From NCBI RefSeq assembly GCF_002632615.1, contig NZ_NITZ01000013.1, forward strand, positions 1 to 64,000: DNA of 64,000 bases, written 5' to 3'. This stretch comes from Xenorhabdus miraniensis. Lineage in GTDB: Bacteria > Pseudomonadota > Gammaproteobacteria > Enterobacterales > Enterobacteriaceae. The notes under the pieces are model-generated. The model was not told the origin of the DNA. It was given only the letters and a program-made list of their open reading frames with translations, and ran no database searches. This document shows positions 7,704 through 18,381 of this stretch, piece by piece (position 1 is the first letter of the stretch; the number at the start of each line of letters is the position of its first letter). Both the position numbers and the translations under genes were made by a program.

Positions 7704-8891
7704 TCACAAGCCCAAAGCATATTTCAGTGCGAGATTTTTCATAACACCTGAACGTTGTGCCGCCATCAGTGCCAAATTGCGCACTGTTTTCAGTCCCGGC
7801 AAATCACTGCTGAATGCAGTGTGGAAAAGATCCATCCCTGCCTGCATCACTAAATTATCCGGCATCCTACGGCGCTGATAACGCATCAAAACTGCCTGAG
7901 AATGCCAATCTTCCAGCAATTCTTTGGCATTAGTCAGTACATTGAGCAAAACATCAACATCTCTATATCCCAAATTCACGCCCTGCCCTGCCAACGGATT
8001 AATGGTATGGGCTGCATCACCCAGTAACACCAATCCTTCTTGCACATAATGGCTGGCATGATGGCGAACCAAAGGAAATGAGCCTGCTGCAATCGGAGCG
8101 ACTTCGCCCAAACGGGCAGGAAATGCCTTAGAAATTTCTCGCTCAAGTTGTACCATCGTCATTGATTGCAATTGACGAATACGTGCAGGAGAATCATACC
8201 AAACCAATGAAGCCCACTGATCAAACAGCGGCAAAAAAGCTCGGGGACCAGAAGGAAAAAACTGCTGCCATGTTGTATCTTGTTGGGGTTGCTCAGTCTT
8301 AACCGTTATCAACATACACGACTGCCGATACTGCCATCCTTTGCTGCCAATATTTGCCAATTGACGAACTTGAGAGCGGGCGCCATCTGCACCAATAATC
8401 AGATGTGCATCAATTTCCGTCCCCTCTGCCAATATTACCCGCCATGTTTTATCCTCGCGTTGACGCTGCATCGACTTCAGAACCGTAGGACAAAACAGTG
8501 TTAGGTTTGGGTAACGTTCAAATTCCTGCCACAAAGCCAATTGCAAGACACGGTTCTCCACCATATAGCCCAACTCCGGCAACCCAAGGCTGTTGGCATC
8601 GAAAGTGACATTGGAATCATTTTGCTCCCACGTTTCTAATTTGCGATAAGGGGCACTGCGCATCTGTAATACATTTTTCCACGCTCCCAATTGCTTCAAT
8701 AAATCCACGGAAGCACAGCTAATCGCAGATACGCGAATATCAGGTTCACTGTCTGCATCATAAGGCGCTGGTGGCTGGTGCTCCAATAGCGCAACGCGCC
8801 AGCCTTCCTGTGCCAATCCCAATGCTGTCGCGGCGCCAATCATGCCAGCGCCCACGACAAGGATATCGAATTTTTGTTGTGGATTATTCAT
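7704..8891 (-). CDS. ubiF: 3-demethoxyubiquinol 3-hydroxylase
   Basis: FAD-dependent monooxygenase that adds the last ring hydroxyl in ubiquinone synthesis. The 395-residue protein (391 in E. coli) has the N-terminal FAD motif VVGAGMIGAATALGLA, the mid-protein GADGARSQVR motif and the C-terminal FAD motif LLGDAAHTINPLAGQGVNLG, all typical of the UbiH/UbiF/Coq6 family; VWYDSPARIRQLQ is very close to E. coli UbiF. I prefer ATG at 8891; a GTG three codons upstream (8900) is possible. It is divergent from miaB and next to tRNAs exactly as in E. coli. Confidence 0.95.
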   Translation of the reverse strand: MNNPQQKFDILVVGAGMIGAATALGLAQEGWRVALLEHQPPAPYDADSEPDIRVSAISCASVDLLKQLGAWKNVLQMRSAPYRKLETWEQNDSNVTFDANSLGLPELGYMVENRVLQLALWQEFERYPNLTLFCPTVLKSMQRQREDKTWRVILAEGTEIDAHLIIGADGARSQVRQLANIGSKGWQYRQSCMLITVKTEQPQQDTTWQQFFPSGPRAFLPLFDQWASLVWYDSPARIRQLQSMTMVQLEREISKAFPARLGEVAPIAAGSFPLVRHHASHYVQEGLVLLGDAAHTINPLAGQGVNLGYRDVDVLLNVLTNAKELLEDWHSQAVLMRYQRRRMPDNLVMQAGMDLFHTAFSSDLPGLKTVRNLALMAAQRSGVMKNLALKYALGL

Positions 8892-9094
8892 ACTTATCAC
8901 GTGATTAACTTGTTGATTAAAATAGTGTACCGGAATTTTCCCTTTCCGGCTGTGAATATCCGGTGTTACAGTCTGGTCACTCGTGCCTCAAATGACTACA
9001 ATAGCCAACAATATTATGCTAAATACACTATGTGCAATACATTGCGCTTTTCAGTGTTGAAGCATCATTCCACTGGAAACACCGGATACACAAA

Positions 9095-10525
9095 ATGTCG
9101 ACGATAAAAAAACTGTACATCAAAACCTGGGGCTGTCAGATGAATGAATACGATTCATCCAAGATGGCCGACCTGCTGGAAACCACTCACGGTTATCAGT
9201 TAACCGATGTCGCCGAAGAAGCAGATATCTTACTCCTGAATACTTGTTCAATCCGTGAAAAAGCGCAGGAAAAAGTCTTTCACCAACTTGGTCGCTGGAA
9301 AGGCTTAAAAGACAAAAACCCTGAGATCATTATTGGCGTGGGCGGATGCGTAGCCTCTCAGGAAGGGGATTTTATTCGCCAGCGTGCGCCTAGTGTCGAT
9401 ATTATCTTTGGGCCGCAGACTCTGCATCGTCTGCCTGAAATGATTAACCATGTCAAAGGCACCCGCAGTCCGGTCGTTGATATCAGTTTTCCTGAGATAG
9501 AAAAATTCGACCGTCTGCCAGAGCCTCGTGCAGAAGGCCCAGCCGCTTTTGTTTCCATTATGGAAGGCTGTAACAAGTACTGCACATTCTGTGTCGTTCC
9601 TTACACCCGTGGAGAAGAAGTCAGCCGTCCTTGTGACGATATTCTGTTTGAAATTGCTCAACTTGCAGCACAAGGCGTGCGTGAAGTTAACCTGCTTGGT
9701 CAAAACGTCAATGCCTATCGTGGTGCAACGTTTGATGGAGATATCTGCACATTTGCAGAGCTGTTGCGTTTGGTTGCGGCTATCGATGGTATCGACCGTA
9801 TCCGCTTTACCACCAGCCATCCAATTGAATTCACTGATGATATCATTGCAGTTTACGAGGATACACCAGAGTTGGTCAGCTTCCTGCATCTGCCAGTCCA
9901 GAGTGGTTCTGATCGCATCCTGACGATGATGAAACGTGCCCATACTGCGCTGGAATACAAAGGTATTATTCGCCGTCTGCGTAAAGCTCGTCCTGATATT
10001 CTGATTAGTTCTGACTTCATCATCGGTTTCCCAGGAGAAACACAGGACGATTTCGAAAAAACCATGAAACTGATCGCCGATGTTAATTTCGACATGAGTT
10101 TCAGCTTTGTCTACTCAGCACGCCCAGGGACACCTGCGGCCGATTTGCCTGATGACGTAAGTGAAGATGAGAAAAAACAGCGTCTGTACTTACTCCAACA
10201 ACGCATTAACCAACAAGCCATGAGCTTCAGCCGTGCAATGCTTGGCAGTACACAGCGTATTCTCGTTGAAGGCCCATCCCGCAAAAATATCATGGAGCTT
10301 TCCGGTCGTACTGAGAATAACCGTGTGGTTAACTTTGAAGGTGCGCCTGACATGATTGGCAAATTCGTTGATGTCGAGATTGTTGACGTATACGCCAATT
10401 CCCTGCGAGGTAAAGTTATCCGCACTGAAGATGAGATGGATCTTCGTATCCATGAGTCACCTGAATCAGTCATTGCCCGTACACGCAAGGAAGATGAACT
10501 CGGCGTTGGCTTTTATCAGCCTTAA
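9095..10525 (+). CDS. miaB: tRNA-2-methylthio-N6-isopentenyladenosine synthase
   Basis: Radical-SAM methylthiotransferase that converts i6A37 to ms2i6A37 in tRNAs reading UNN codons. The 476-residue protein has an N-terminal UPF0004 domain with cysteines in [15 protein letters not shown] and VGGCVAS for the second [4Fe-4S] cluster, the radical-SAM motif CNKYCTFC and a C-terminal TRAM domain. The frame is open further upstream, but ATG 9095 ([15 protein letters not shown]) aligns with the E. coli start. First gene of the run miaB-ybeZ-ybeY-ybeX-lnt. Confidence 0.97.
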   Translation: MSTIKKLYIKTWGCQMNEYDSSKMADLLETTHGYQLTDVAEEADILLLNTCSIREKAQEKVFHQLGRWKGLKDKNPEIIIGVGGCVASQEGDFIRQRAPSVDIIFGPQTLHRLPEMINHVKGTRSPVVDISFPEIEKFDRLPEPRAEGPAAFVSIMEGCNKYCTFCVVPYTRGEEVSRPCDDILFEIAQLAAQGVREVNLLGQNVNAYRGATFDGDICTFAELLRLVAAIDGIDRIRFTTSHPIEFTDDIIAVYEDTPELVSFLHLPVQSGSDRILTMMKRAHTALEYKGIIRRLRKARPDILISSDFIIGFPGETQDDFEKTMKLIADVNFDMSFSFVYSARPGTPAADLPDDVSEDEKKQRLYLLQQRINQQAMSFSRAMLGSTQRILVEGPSRKNIMELSGRTENNRVVNFEGAPDMIGKFVDVEIVDVYANSLRGKVIRTEDEMDLRIHESPESVIARTRKEDELGVGFYQP

Positions 10526-10549
10526 TAGGCCCTAACATAGAGATAATCA

Positions 10550-11596
10550 GTGACACAAATCAACCCACAAGTAGCAACACAAGAAATTTTTCTGGAACCC
10601 GCAGACAATCAACGTTTAATGAGCCTGTGTGGACCACTTGATGACAATCTGAAACAACTTGAGCGCCGTTTGGGTATCGAAATCAACCGTCGCGATAATC
10701 GTTTCAAACTGGTAGGTAAGCCACTGTGTGTGAATGCCGCAGCGGGTATCCTGCGTCATCTTTATGTCGAAACCGCCCCTGTACGCGGCATGATACCGGA
10801 TCTTGAGCCTGAGCAGGTTCATCTGGCTATCACCGAAAGCCGTATACTGGAACAGGTAGCAGAAAGTGTGCCTGAATACGGCAAGGCTGTGAACATCAAA
10901 ACCAAACGGGGTGTTGTAAAGCCCCGTACTCCCAATCAGGCACAATATATTGCCAATATCCTTGACCACGATATCACGTTCGGGATTGGACCAGCGGGAA
11001 CAGGGAAAACTTATTTGGCTGTCGCTGCTGCTGTTGATGCACTGGAGCGTCAGGAAATCCGCCGTATTCTGCTGACCCGTCCTGCGGTTGAAGCCGGAGA
11101 AAAATTGGGATTCCTGCCCGGTGACCTGAGCCAGAAAGTCGATCCTTATCTGCGCCCGCTTTATGATGCCCTGTTTGAGATGCTGGGATTTGAAAAAGTT
11201 GAGAAGCTGATCGAAAGAAACGTTATTGAAGTGGCTCCACTGGCTTATATGCGTGGACGTACCCTCAATGACGCCTTTATTATTCTCGACGAAAGCCAGA
11301 ATACGACTATCGAACAGATGAAAATGTTTTTAACCCGCATTGGATTTAATTCCAAGGCGGTTATTACTGGTGACGTGACTCAAATTGACCTGCCAAGAGG
11401 ACAGAAATCAGGTCTGAGCCATGCAGTAGAAGTTTTATCTGATGTTGATGAACTGAGCTTTAACTTCTTACATAGTGAAGACGTTGTCCGCCATCCGGTG
11501 GTTGCAAAAGTTGTTATCGCCTATGAAGCATGGGAAGCCGCAGAGCAAGAGCGTAAAAAAGCGCTTAATGAAAAACGCAAACAGGAAGCACAATGA
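10550..11596 (+). CDS. ybeZ: PhoH-like ATPase YbeZ
   Basis: PhoH-family P-loop ATPase that partners with the endoribonuclease YbeY in rRNA and RNA metabolism. Walker A GPAGTGKT lies near residue 147 and Walker B IILDESQN near residue 245. The 348-residue product starts at GTG 10550, 24 bp after miaB. Its last codons overlap ybeY by four bases (ATGA), indicating translational coupling. Sequence in the ATPase core is nearly identical to E. coli YbeZ (PhoL). Confidence 0.95.
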   Translation: MTQINPQVATQEIFLEPADNQRLMSLCGPLDDNLKQLERRLGIEINRRDNRFKLVGKPLCVNAAAGILRHLYVETAPVRGMIPDLEPEQVHLAITESRILEQVAESVPEYGKAVNIKTKRGVVKPRTPNQAQYIANILDHDITFGIGPAGTGKTYLAVAAAVDALERQEIRRILLTRPAVEAGEKLGFLPGDLSQKVDPYLRPLYDALFEMLGFEKVEKLIERNVIEVAPLAYMRGRTLNDAFIILDESQNTTIEQMKMFLTRIGFNSKAVITGDVTQIDLPRGQKSGLSHAVEVLSDVDELSFNFLHSEDVVRHPVVAKVVIAYEAWEAAEQERKKALNEKRKQEAQ

Positions 11597-12060
11597 GCTC
11601 AGTCATATTAGATTTGCAAATTGCATGTGAAAATCCAAAAGGGCTTCCTGATGAAGCCCTGTTCCAACGCTGGTTGGAAGGTGTTCTGCCACAATTTCAG
11701 GCAGAAAGTGAAGTGACCATTCGTTTGGTCGATGAGGCAGAAAGCCACGATTTAAACCTCACTTATCGCGGGAAAGATAAACCAACCAATGTGCTATCCT
11801 TCCCATTTGAAGCACCCCCTGAAGTTGAGTTACCCTTGCTCGGCGATTTAATTATCTGCCGTCAAGTTGTTGAAAAAGAGGCAGAAGAGCAACAAAAAAC
11901 CGTCGAGGAACACTGGGCACATATGGTTGTTCACGGCAGCCTTCATCTTCTGGGATATGACCATATCGAAGACGATGAAGCAGAGGAAATGGAATCTCTG
12001 GAAACAGAAATTCTGGAAAAAATGGGTTATCCTGATCCCTATCTCATGGAAAAAGAATAA
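11593..12060 (+). CDS. ybeY: Endoribonuclease YbeY
   Basis: Zinc-dependent single-strand endoribonuclease needed for 16S rRNA 3' end maturation and late ribosome quality control. The 155-residue protein has the metal motif H-x3-H-x5-H at His114, His118 and His124 ([11 protein letters not shown]), identical in position to E. coli. Its start overlaps the end of ybeZ. Confidence 0.97.
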   Translation: MSSVILDLQIACENPKGLPDEALFQRWLEGVLPQFQAESEVTIRLVDEAESHDLNLTYRGKDKPTNVLSFPFEAPPEVELPLLGDLIICRQVVEKEAEEQQKTVEEHWAHMVVHGSLHLLGYDHIEDDEAEEMESLETEILEKMGYPDPYLMEKE

Positions 12061-12131
12061 CCATGACCGACATTTTTATGTTAAACATTACATTCTACGA
12101 TTTATTAATGGGGAATTTTCATTAAAACGCC

Positions 12132-13010
12132 ATGAGCGACGACCATCCTTCAAGTAACGATAGCCCTGGCCCTAAGAAAGGCTTCTTTGCGCTTCTTAAT
12201 CAGCTTTTTCACGGTGAGCCGAAAAACCGTGATGATTTGGTAGAACTGATCCGTGATTCAGAGCAGAACGACCTGATCGATCCCGATACCCGAGAGATGC
12301 TCGAAGGGGTAATGGATATTGCTGACCAACGTGTGCGGGATATTATGATCCCACGCTCACAGATCGTTACCTTAAAACGCAATCAATCTCTGGACGAATG
12401 TCTGGATGTTATTATCGATTCGGCCCATTCACGCTTTCCTGTTATCAGTGAAGACAAGGATCACATCGAAGGCATATTAATGGCGAAAGATTTACTGCCA
12501 TTCATGCGCTCGAATACAGAGCCTTTCAGCATTGATAAAGTGCTTCGTCAAGCTGTTGTTGTGCCGGAAAGTAAACGTGTTGACCGACTGCTGAAAGAAT
12601 TCCGTTCTCAACGTTATCATATGGCGATTGTGATCGATGAATTTGGCGGTGTTTCTGGTCTGGTCACAATTGAAGATATTCTTGAACTGATTGTTGGTGA
12701 AATAGAAGACGAATACGATGATGATGAAGATAACGATATTCGCGCGTTAAGCCGGCACTCCTATTCAGTTCGGGCATTGACTCAAATTGAAGATTTTAAC
12801 GAGGTTTTCGGTACCAATTTCAGCGATGAAGAGGTTGATACCATTGGCGGGCTAGTTATGCAGGCATTCGGGCATCTGCCTTCCCGTGGAGAATCTATTG
12901 TCATTAGTGGCTATCTTTTCAAAGTAGCAATGTCTGATAGCCGTAAGATCATTCAGGTTCATGTAAAAATACCGGATGATGCTGAAGTTCCTAGCCTTGA
13001 TAAACAATAA
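12132..13010 (+). CDS. ybeX: CorC/YbeX CBS-domain protein
   Basis: Cytoplasmic CBS-domain protein, historically linked to CorA-dependent Mg2+/Co2+ efflux and more recently to ribosome metabolism. Two CBS domains cover about residues 65-190 ([32 protein letters not shown]), followed by a CorC/HlyC-type C-terminal domain. The length of 292 residues equals that of E. coli. It sits 71 bp after ybeY and 10 bp before lnt, the conserved order. Confidence 0.95.
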   Translation: MSDDHPSSNDSPGPKKGFFALLNQLFHGEPKNRDDLVELIRDSEQNDLIDPDTREMLEGVMDIADQRVRDIMIPRSQIVTLKRNQSLDECLDVIIDSAHSRFPVISEDKDHIEGILMAKDLLPFMRSNTEPFSIDKVLRQAVVVPESKRVDRLLKEFRSQRYHMAIVIDEFGGVSGLVTIEDILELIVGEIEDEYDDDEDNDIRALSRHSYSVRALTQIEDFNEVFGTNFSDEEVDTIGGLVMQAFGHLPSRGESIVISGYLFKVAMSDSRKIIQVHVKIPDDAEVPSLDKQ

Positions 13011-13020
13011 TAGGATCTGG

Positions 13021-14574
13021 ATGAACAAAGCCTCATTAATGAACTGCCAGCGGCTACGTGCTGTGCTGGCACTTCTTTTCGGAGCCAGTGGAACACTGGC
13101 TTTTTCACCTTTTGATTTCTGGCCTGCTGCTCTCGTTTCTCTTTTCAGCCTGCAAATTCTCACCTTAAACAGAACCCACCGTCAGGCTTTCTTTATTGGT
13201 TTATGTTGGGGATTTGGCTTATTTGGCAGCGGTGCAAATTGGGTTTATGTCAGTATTGCCGATTTTGGAGGCATGCCAACCGCCATCAATATTTTTTTGG
13301 TACTCCTGCTATCAGCCTATCTTGCCCTTTACCCTGCATTATTCGCCGGCTTACTGAACCGTTTTTTTCCAACTTCCAGTGGTATCAGACTGGTTATTGC
13401 CAGCCCTGCGCTTTGGCAATTAACAGAATTCTTGCGTGGCTGGGTATTAACCGGGTTTCCTTGGTTACAATTCGGCTACAGTCAAATTGATGGCCCAATG
13501 AAAGCCGTTGCGCCCATTCTGGGCGTGGAAGGCATTACCTTCCTGCTTATGATGATTAGCGGGTTACTGGTTTTTGCTACTGTTCATAAAAAGCTATCAT
13601 CGGCCATCATTGCCATTATCTTGCTGCTACTGCCATGGCCAATGCGACATTATCAGTGGTATACCCTGCAACCGGAAAAAGCCACTAATATCGCATTGGT
13701 TCAAGGCAATATTCCCCAAGCCATAAAGTGGGATCCTGCTGCTCTTGGGAAAACGTTGGATATTTATCTGGATAATAGCCGCCCTTTCATTGGCAAGGCG
13801 CCTATTATCATTTGGCCTGAATCTGCCATTCCAGATACTGAATACAACCAAAGGGTTTTTCTGACCGAACTGGATACCTCACTGAGAGAACACAATACCA
13901 GCTTAATTACCGGTATTGTTGATGCCCGGCCCACGCTGGAAGGTTATAAATTTTACAACAGCATTATCGTATTAGGTGATAAAACACCTTACCAATACCC
14001 AGCCCCTACTCGTTACGACAAACATCACCTTGTACCATTTGGTGAATTTGTCCCGTTGGAATCAGTATTGCGCCCATTGGCCCCCTTTTTCAATTTGCCA
14101 ATGTCTTCTTTTAGCCGTGGTGATTACACCCAACCACAGCTTTCCGTTGCAGGGCACAATATTACTGCTGCTATCTGTTATGAAATTATTTTGGGTGAAC
14201 AGGTACGTGATAACTTCAAGCCTGATACAGAATTTTTGCTCACCGTTTCTAATGATGCCTGGTTTGGGCGTTCCATTGGTCCGTGGCAACACTTCCAGAT
14301 GGCTCGGATGCGCGCCCTTGAACTGGGTCGCCCTCTGTTAAGAGGAACCAATAATGGTGTTACAGCAGTGATCAGCCCAAATGGCTCAATTCAAGCTGAA
14401 ATCCCACAATTTACCCGGCAGGTATTAGAGGCTAAAGTTACGCCCGCAACAGGCGTAACACCTTATTTTCGCTTCGGAAATTGGCCGATATGGGGAATCA
14501 GTATGCTGTTTTTCATTTTTGCTTTTATGAAAAAACGTCAAAAAACGTCAAAAAACGTAATTTCTCATAAATGA
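13021..14574 (+). CDS. lnt: Apolipoprotein N-acyltransferase
   Basis: Inner-membrane enzyme that N-acylates the terminal cysteine of lipoproteins, the last maturation step. Several N-terminal membrane segments are followed by a periplasmic nitrilase domain with the catalytic triad Glu267 (WPESAIPD), Lys334 ([12 protein letters not shown]) and Cys386 ([11 protein letters not shown]). I start it at ATG 13021 behind AGGAT; an upstream in-frame ATG (12976) would overlap ybeX by 35 bp. A short repeat, AAAAAACGTC twice, lies at the 3' end. Confidence 0.96.
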   Translation: MNKASLMNCQRLRAVLALLFGASGTLAFSPFDFWPAALVSLFSLQILTLNRTHRQAFFIGLCWGFGLFGSGANWVYVSIADFGGMPTAINIFLVLLLSAYLALYPALFAGLLNRFFPTSSGIRLVIASPALWQLTEFLRGWVLTGFPWLQFGYSQIDGPMKAVAPILGVEGITFLLMMISGLLVFATVHKKLSSAIIAIILLLLPWPMRHYQWYTLQPEKATNIALVQGNIPQAIKWDPAALGKTLDIYLDNSRPFIGKAPIIIWPESAIPDTEYNQRVFLTELDTSLREHNTSLITGIVDARPTLEGYKFYNSIIVLGDKTPYQYPAPTRYDKHHLVPFGEFVPLESVLRPLAPFFNLPMSSFSRGDYTQPQLSVAGHNITAAICYEIILGEQVRDNFKPDTEFLLTVSNDAWFGRSIGPWQHFQMARMRALELGRPLLRGTNNGVTAVISPNGSIQAEIPQFTRQVLEAKVTPATGVTPYFRFGNWPIWGISMLFFIFAFMKKRQKTSKNVISHK

Positions 14575-15016
14575 GAAGATGTTATTAATTATGAACCAGG
14601 GCATATTTTATGCCCTGATTTTATAAATTTTTATCTCACTCCACAGACAACTTCAGTAATCCTCCTTGCCCCTCGCTTTCATCACTGATGTAACGCAAAT
14701 TTACAACACATATAACCAGATTTATAACGCATAAACAGAATATCATGCCAAATAGTTCAAAGTGTGAACAGCATTCGATATTATTCACTTTCTAAGCACG
14801 CATAAATGAAATTGTTTATTTATAGTGCGAGGCAGGTCGCGAAATGAAAACATTATGGTTTCAAAAAAGTAACATTATGAATTATTTTTTTACAGCACAT
14901 AAACAAAACGATTCAGAAAATCGTTTCTACAAACAATTTTATTTATCTATGTAAAAACACAATCATCGATAAGAAAGTGTAATTTCACGAAAAATAGCCA
15001 GATATAGGAGCTGTAT
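14575..15016. other. lnt-gltI intergenic region
   Basis: 442 bp. It contains the lnt terminator (14597-14617), a 36-codon ORF with a possible ribosome-binding site (14844-14954; see findings) and an ACACAATC stretch near 14956 in the presumed gltI leader. The rest is AT-rich sequence consistent with a regulated promoter. Confidence 0.5.
14597..14622 (+). terminator. Terminator of lnt
   Basis: Perfect 9-bp stem CAGGGCATA/TATGCCCTG with a TTT loop, then ATTTTATAAATTTTT. It lies 23 bp after the lnt stop. Confidence 0.85.
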
Positions 15017-15904
15017 ATGCGTAAGTTGATGTTAACTATGATGTTACTTAGCGCGGTTGGGGCTGCTCATGCTGAGGAATTGACTGGTACACTGAAAAAA
15101 ATCAAAGATAATGGTATTATCGTTGTTGGACACAGAGAATCTTCTGTCCCATTCTCTTACTACGATAATCAGCAAAACGTCGTTGGTTATTCTCAAGATT
15201 ATTCCAATTTGATCGTCGATGCTGTTAAGAAAAAACTGGATATGCCTAACCTACAGGTCAAGCTGATCCCAATTACCTCCCAGAACCGCATTCCCCTGTT
15301 ACAAAACGGAACATTCGATTTTGAATGTGGGTCTACAACTAACAATTATGAACGACAGAAGCAAGCAGCATTCTCCAACACTATCTTTGCCGTCGGCACT
15401 CGCCTATTGACTAAAAAAGATTCTGGCATCAAAGGGTTTGATGATCTGGCAGGAAAAAATGTTGTCGTGACTTCTGGTACAACCTCTGAAATTTTGTTGA
15501 ATAAACTCAATGATGAGAAGCAAATGAAAATGCGCATCATCAGTGCCAAAGACCATGGCGATTCATTCCGCACTCTGGAATCAGGCCGTGCCGTTGCCTT
15601 TATGATGGACGATGCTCTGCTCGCGGGCGAACGAGCAAAAGCGAAGAAACCGGATCAATGGATTATTGTTGGCAAGGCGCAATCAGAAGAAGCCTATGGC
15701 TGTATGCTGCGCAAAGATGATCCTCAATTCAAAAAATTGATTGATGACGTCATTGTTAAAGTACAGACCTCCGGTGAGGCAGAAAAAATGTTTGATCGCT
15801 GGTTCAAAGGACCAATTCCACCCAAGAACCTGAACCTGAACTTCTCCATGTCAGATGAAATGAGAGCTTTGTTTAAGTCACCAAACGATAAGGTATTGAA
15901 CTGA
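15017..15904 (+). CDS. gltI: Glutamate/aspartate ABC transporter, substrate-binding protein
   Basis: Periplasmic receptor of the GltIJKL importer. It has a Sec signal peptide ending AHA near residue 20 and a family 3 solute-binding fold (residues about 30-260, IIVVGHRESSVPFSYYD). At 295 residues it is close to the E. coli protein (302). AGGAGC precedes ATG 15017. A terminator hairpin 43 bp after the stop separates it from gltJ, so gltI can be made in excess over the membrane genes, as is usual for binding proteins. Confidence 0.95.
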   Translation: MRKLMLTMMLLSAVGAAHAEELTGTLKKIKDNGIIVVGHRESSVPFSYYDNQQNVVGYSQDYSNLIVDAVKKKLDMPNLQVKLIPITSQNRIPLLQNGTFDFECGSTTNNYERQKQAAFSNTIFAVGTRLLTKKDSGIKGFDDLAGKNVVVTSGTTSEILLNKLNDEKQMKMRIISAKDHGDSFRTLESGRAVAFMMDDALLAGERAKAKKPDQWIIVGKAQSEEAYGCMLRKDDPQFKKLIDDVIVKVQTSGEAEKMFDRWFKGPIPPKNLNLNFSMSDEMRALFKSPNDKVLN

Positions 15905-15976
15905 TTAAGGAACTAAAAAATCCTGATTTTATTGGCACGACGGGTCTGAGGTAGTCGTTCCCTACCTCATTTTTTT
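15826..15976 (+). ncRNA. Candidate SroC-like small RNA from the gltI 3' end
   Basis: In Salmonella and E. coli the small RNA SroC is released from the gltI-gltJ mRNA and acts as a sponge for GcvB. The same interval here ends in a strong intrinsic-terminator hairpin (15947-15976), which is what position conservation predicts. The 5' end is a guess, set by the usual length of about 150 nt. I cannot align the RNA sequence, so the call rests on synteny and the terminator. Confidence 0.4.
15947..15976 (+). terminator. Intercistronic terminator between gltI and gltJ
   Basis: 8-bp stem TGAGGTAG/CTACCTCA with a 7-base loop followed by seven T. It lies inside the gltIJKL operon, so it is expected to terminate only part of the transcripts. 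Confidence 0.85.
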
Positions 15977-16024
15977 AGATCGTTTTTAAGTATTACTGCC
16001 AACCCCATTTCAGGGAGAACGGTT

Positions 16025-16765
16025 ATGTCTGTTGATTGGAATTGGGGCATCTTTTTACAAGCTGCCCCTTTTGGTAATACCACCTATTTGGGGTGGCTAA
16101 TTTCCGGGTTTCAAGTCACCATCGCACTTTCCATCTGCGCTTGGCTTATTGCACTTGTTGTCGGGTCTTTGTTTGGTATTCTCCGCACTGTCCCGAATAA
16201 ATTTCTTTCCGGGCTTGGCGCGTGTTACGTTGAACTGTTTCGCAATGTACCCCTTATTGTCCAGTTTTTTACGTGGTATTTGGTCGTGCCAGAATTCCTG
16301 CCCAAAAGCGTAAGCGATTGGTTCAAAATGGAACTGGATCCTAATATTCAATTTTTTATTTCTTCTGTTATTTGCTTGGGATTATTCACTGCCGCCCGCG
16401 TATGTGAACAGGTTCGTGCCGCCATTGAGTCACTCCCCAGAGGGCAAAAGGCCGCAGGGTTGGCAATGGGATTAACCCTGCCACAAACTTATCGTTATGT
16501 TCTGCTGCCAAACGCTTATCGGGTGATCATTCCGCCAATGACTTCAGAAATGCTCAATCTGGTGAAGAACTCAGCCATTGCTTCTACTATCGGGCTGGTT
16601 GATATGGCTGCACAAGCCGGGAAATTGCTGGATTACTCAGCACACGCCTATGAATCATTTACAGCGATCACTTTGGCTTATGTGGCTATCAATCTCGTGA
16701 TTATGCTTGCCATGACCATACTTGAGAAAAAAGTACGTTTGCCAGGCAATATGGGAGGAAGGTAA
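16025..16765 (+). CDS. gltJ: Glutamate/aspartate ABC transporter permease GltJ
   Basis: Inner-membrane permease of the HisMQ/GltJK type (246 residues). It has several hydrophobic helices and the ABC-coupling EAA-like loop around RAAIESLPRGQKAAGLAMGL. GGGAGAAC precedes ATG 16025. Pairs with GltK to form the heterodimeric channel energised by GltL. Confidence 0.95.
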   Translation: MSVDWNWGIFLQAAPFGNTTYLGWLISGFQVTIALSICAWLIALVVGSLFGILRTVPNKFLSGLGACYVELFRNVPLIVQFFTWYLVVPEFLPKSVSDWFKMELDPNIQFFISSVICLGLFTAARVCEQVRAAIESLPRGQKAAGLAMGLTLPQTYRYVLLPNAYRVIIPPMTSEMLNLVKNSAIASTIGLVDMAAQAGKLLDYSAHAYESFTAITLAYVAINLVIMLAMTILEKKVRLPGNMGGR

Positions 16766-16769
16766 ATAA

Positions 16770-17444
16770 ATGTATCAGTTCGATTGGAGTTCAATTATTC
16801 CTAGCCTGCCCTTTCTCCTGAATGGATTGATGATAACGGCCAAAATCACCGTAGTAGCCATTATCATTGGAATTGTCTGGGGAACCATTCTGGCAATGAT
16901 GCGTCTCTCACCCATTAAGGTATTGAATTGGTTTGCCACTCTTTATGTTAATCTCTTTCGCTCAGTTCCGCTGGTGATGGTATTACTCTGGTTCTATCTG
17001 ATTGTGCCTAACTTATTACAAAATGTTCTAGGTATATCACCAAAAACCGATATCCGTTTAATTTCCGCAATGGTAGCTTTCTCGCTATTTGAGGCCGCTT
17101 ACTATTCCGAAATCATTCGAGCGGGTATTCAGAGTATTTCCCGTGGGCAATCCTCTGCTGCGCTGGCACTGGGTATGACCCACATGCAAAGCATGCGTCT
17201 GATCATCCTGCCGCAAGCATTCCGGGCAATGATTCCACTATTGCTAACGCAAGGCATTGTATTATTCCAAGATACGTCTCTGGTATATGTACTGAGTCTG
17301 GCTGATTTTTTCCGTACAGCAGCGAATATTGGTGAGCGCGACGGCACTCAGGTTGAAATGGTACTGTTTGCCGGCTTTGTTTATTTTGTGATTAGTTTTG
17401 CCGCTTCTATGCTGGTTAACTATTTGAAGAAAAGGACTGTTTGA
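16770..17444 (+). CDS. gltK: Glutamate/aspartate ABC transporter permease GltK
   Basis: Second permease subunit (224 residues, the same as E. coli), with the coupling loop [28 protein letters not shown] upstream gives a strong ribosome-binding site only 4 bp after gltJ. Its stop overlaps the gltL start by four bases. Confidence 0.95.
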   Translation: MYQFDWSSIIPSLPFLLNGLMITAKITVVAIIIGIVWGTILAMMRLSPIKVLNWFATLYVNLFRSVPLVMVLLWFYLIVPNLLQNVLGISPKTDIRLISAMVAFSLFEAAYYSEIIRAGIQSISRGQSSAALALGMTHMQSMRLIILPQAFRAMIPLLLTQGIVLFQDTSLVYVLSLADFFRTAANIGERDGTQVEMVLFAGFVYFVISFAASMLVNYLKKRTV

Positions 17445-18169
17445 TGATTTCCCTGAAAAATGTATCCAAGTGGTATGGCCAATTTCAGGTTCTTACTGAC
17501 TGCTCGACTGAAGTCAAAAAAGGCGAAGTAGTCGTGGTCTGTGGGCCTTCTGGTTCCGGTAAATCCACGCTGATAAAAACGGTCAATGGCCTTGAACCCG
17601 TCCAGCAGGGTGAAATTCTGGTAAATGAAACGAAAGTCAATGATAAGAGCACCAATCTGGCACAGTTACGTTCCAAAGTGGGAATGGTATTCCAACATTT
17701 TGAGCTGTTTCCACATCTCTCTATCATTGAAAACCTGACACTGGCCCAAGTTAAGGTACTAAAACGCGACAAGAAAGCGGCGACTGAAAAAGCACTAAAA
17801 TTACTGGAACGAGTTGGATTAACCAATCATGCTAATAAATTCCCCGCACAACTTTCTGGTGGTCAGCAACAACGGGTTGCCATCGCCCGTGCCCTCTGCA
17901 TGGACCCTATTGCGATGCTGTTTGATGAGCCAACTTCTGCACTCGATCCCGAAATGATAAATGAAGTGCTGGATGTCATGGTTGAATTGGCAAAAGAAGG
18001 CATGACCATGATGGTGGTAACCCATGAGATGGGATTTGCCAGAAAAGTAGCGCACCGCGTTATTTTCATGGATGAGGGAAAAATTGTCGAAGACAGTAAG
18101 AAAGAAGATTTCTTTGCCAACCCGAAATCGGAGCGTGCCCGCGATTTTCTGGCAAAAATTTTGCACTGA
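17441..18169 (+). CDS. gltL: Glutamate/aspartate ABC transporter ATPase GltL
   Basis: ATP-binding subunit of the polar amino-acid transporter (242 residues). Walker A is GPSGSGKST (about residues 32-40), signature [15 protein letters not shown], Walker [13 protein letters not shown] and switch histidine TH in [13 protein letters not shown]. Last gene of the operon, followed by a GC-rich hairpin. Confidence 0.96.
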   Translation: MMISLKNVSKWYGQFQVLTDCSTEVKKGEVVVVCGPSGSGKSTLIKTVNGLEPVQQGEILVNETKVNDKSTNLAQLRSKVGMVFQHFELFPHLSIIENLTLAQVKVLKRDKKAATEKALKLLERVGLTNHANKFPAQLSGGQQQRVAIARALCMDPIAMLFDEPTSALDPEMINEVLDVMVELAKEGMTMMVVTHEMGFARKVAHRVIFMDEGKIVEDSKKEDFFANPKSERARDFLAKILH

Positions 18170-18180
18170 TTTTTATTTGT

Positions 18181-18205
18181 CGGCGGATGGCAACACTATC
18201 CGCCG
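18181..18205 (+). terminator. Likely terminator of gltIJKL
   Basis: 8-bp GC-rich stem CGGCGGAT/ATCCGCCG with a 9-base loop, 12 bp after gltL. The T tract after it is weak (GCCTTAAATT), so the call is moderate. Confidence 0.55.
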
Positions 18206-18381
18206 GCCTTAAATTCCATCAAAAATAAGTAATTTTCCACATTCCACCTTTAACAAGAGTTGTTGCGCCTATCCCTTATCAGCTATGCTATGGCGTCTTA
18301 GATTTCATAAACCACTATGTTTCATAACAACAAGCACGCTAACGGCGTAGCTTTATTACTCACCATAGGATTATCGGTGCC

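Noticed and set aside
9305..9943. A 212-codon minus-strand ORF inside miaB
   Set aside because: Antisense to conserved radical-SAM sequence with no start context or recognisable domain.
14521..14574. AAAAAACGTC direct repeat at the end of lnt as a mobile-element footprint
   Set aside because: Two short copies inside the coding end are explained by local slippage; there are no flanking duplications or inverted repeats.
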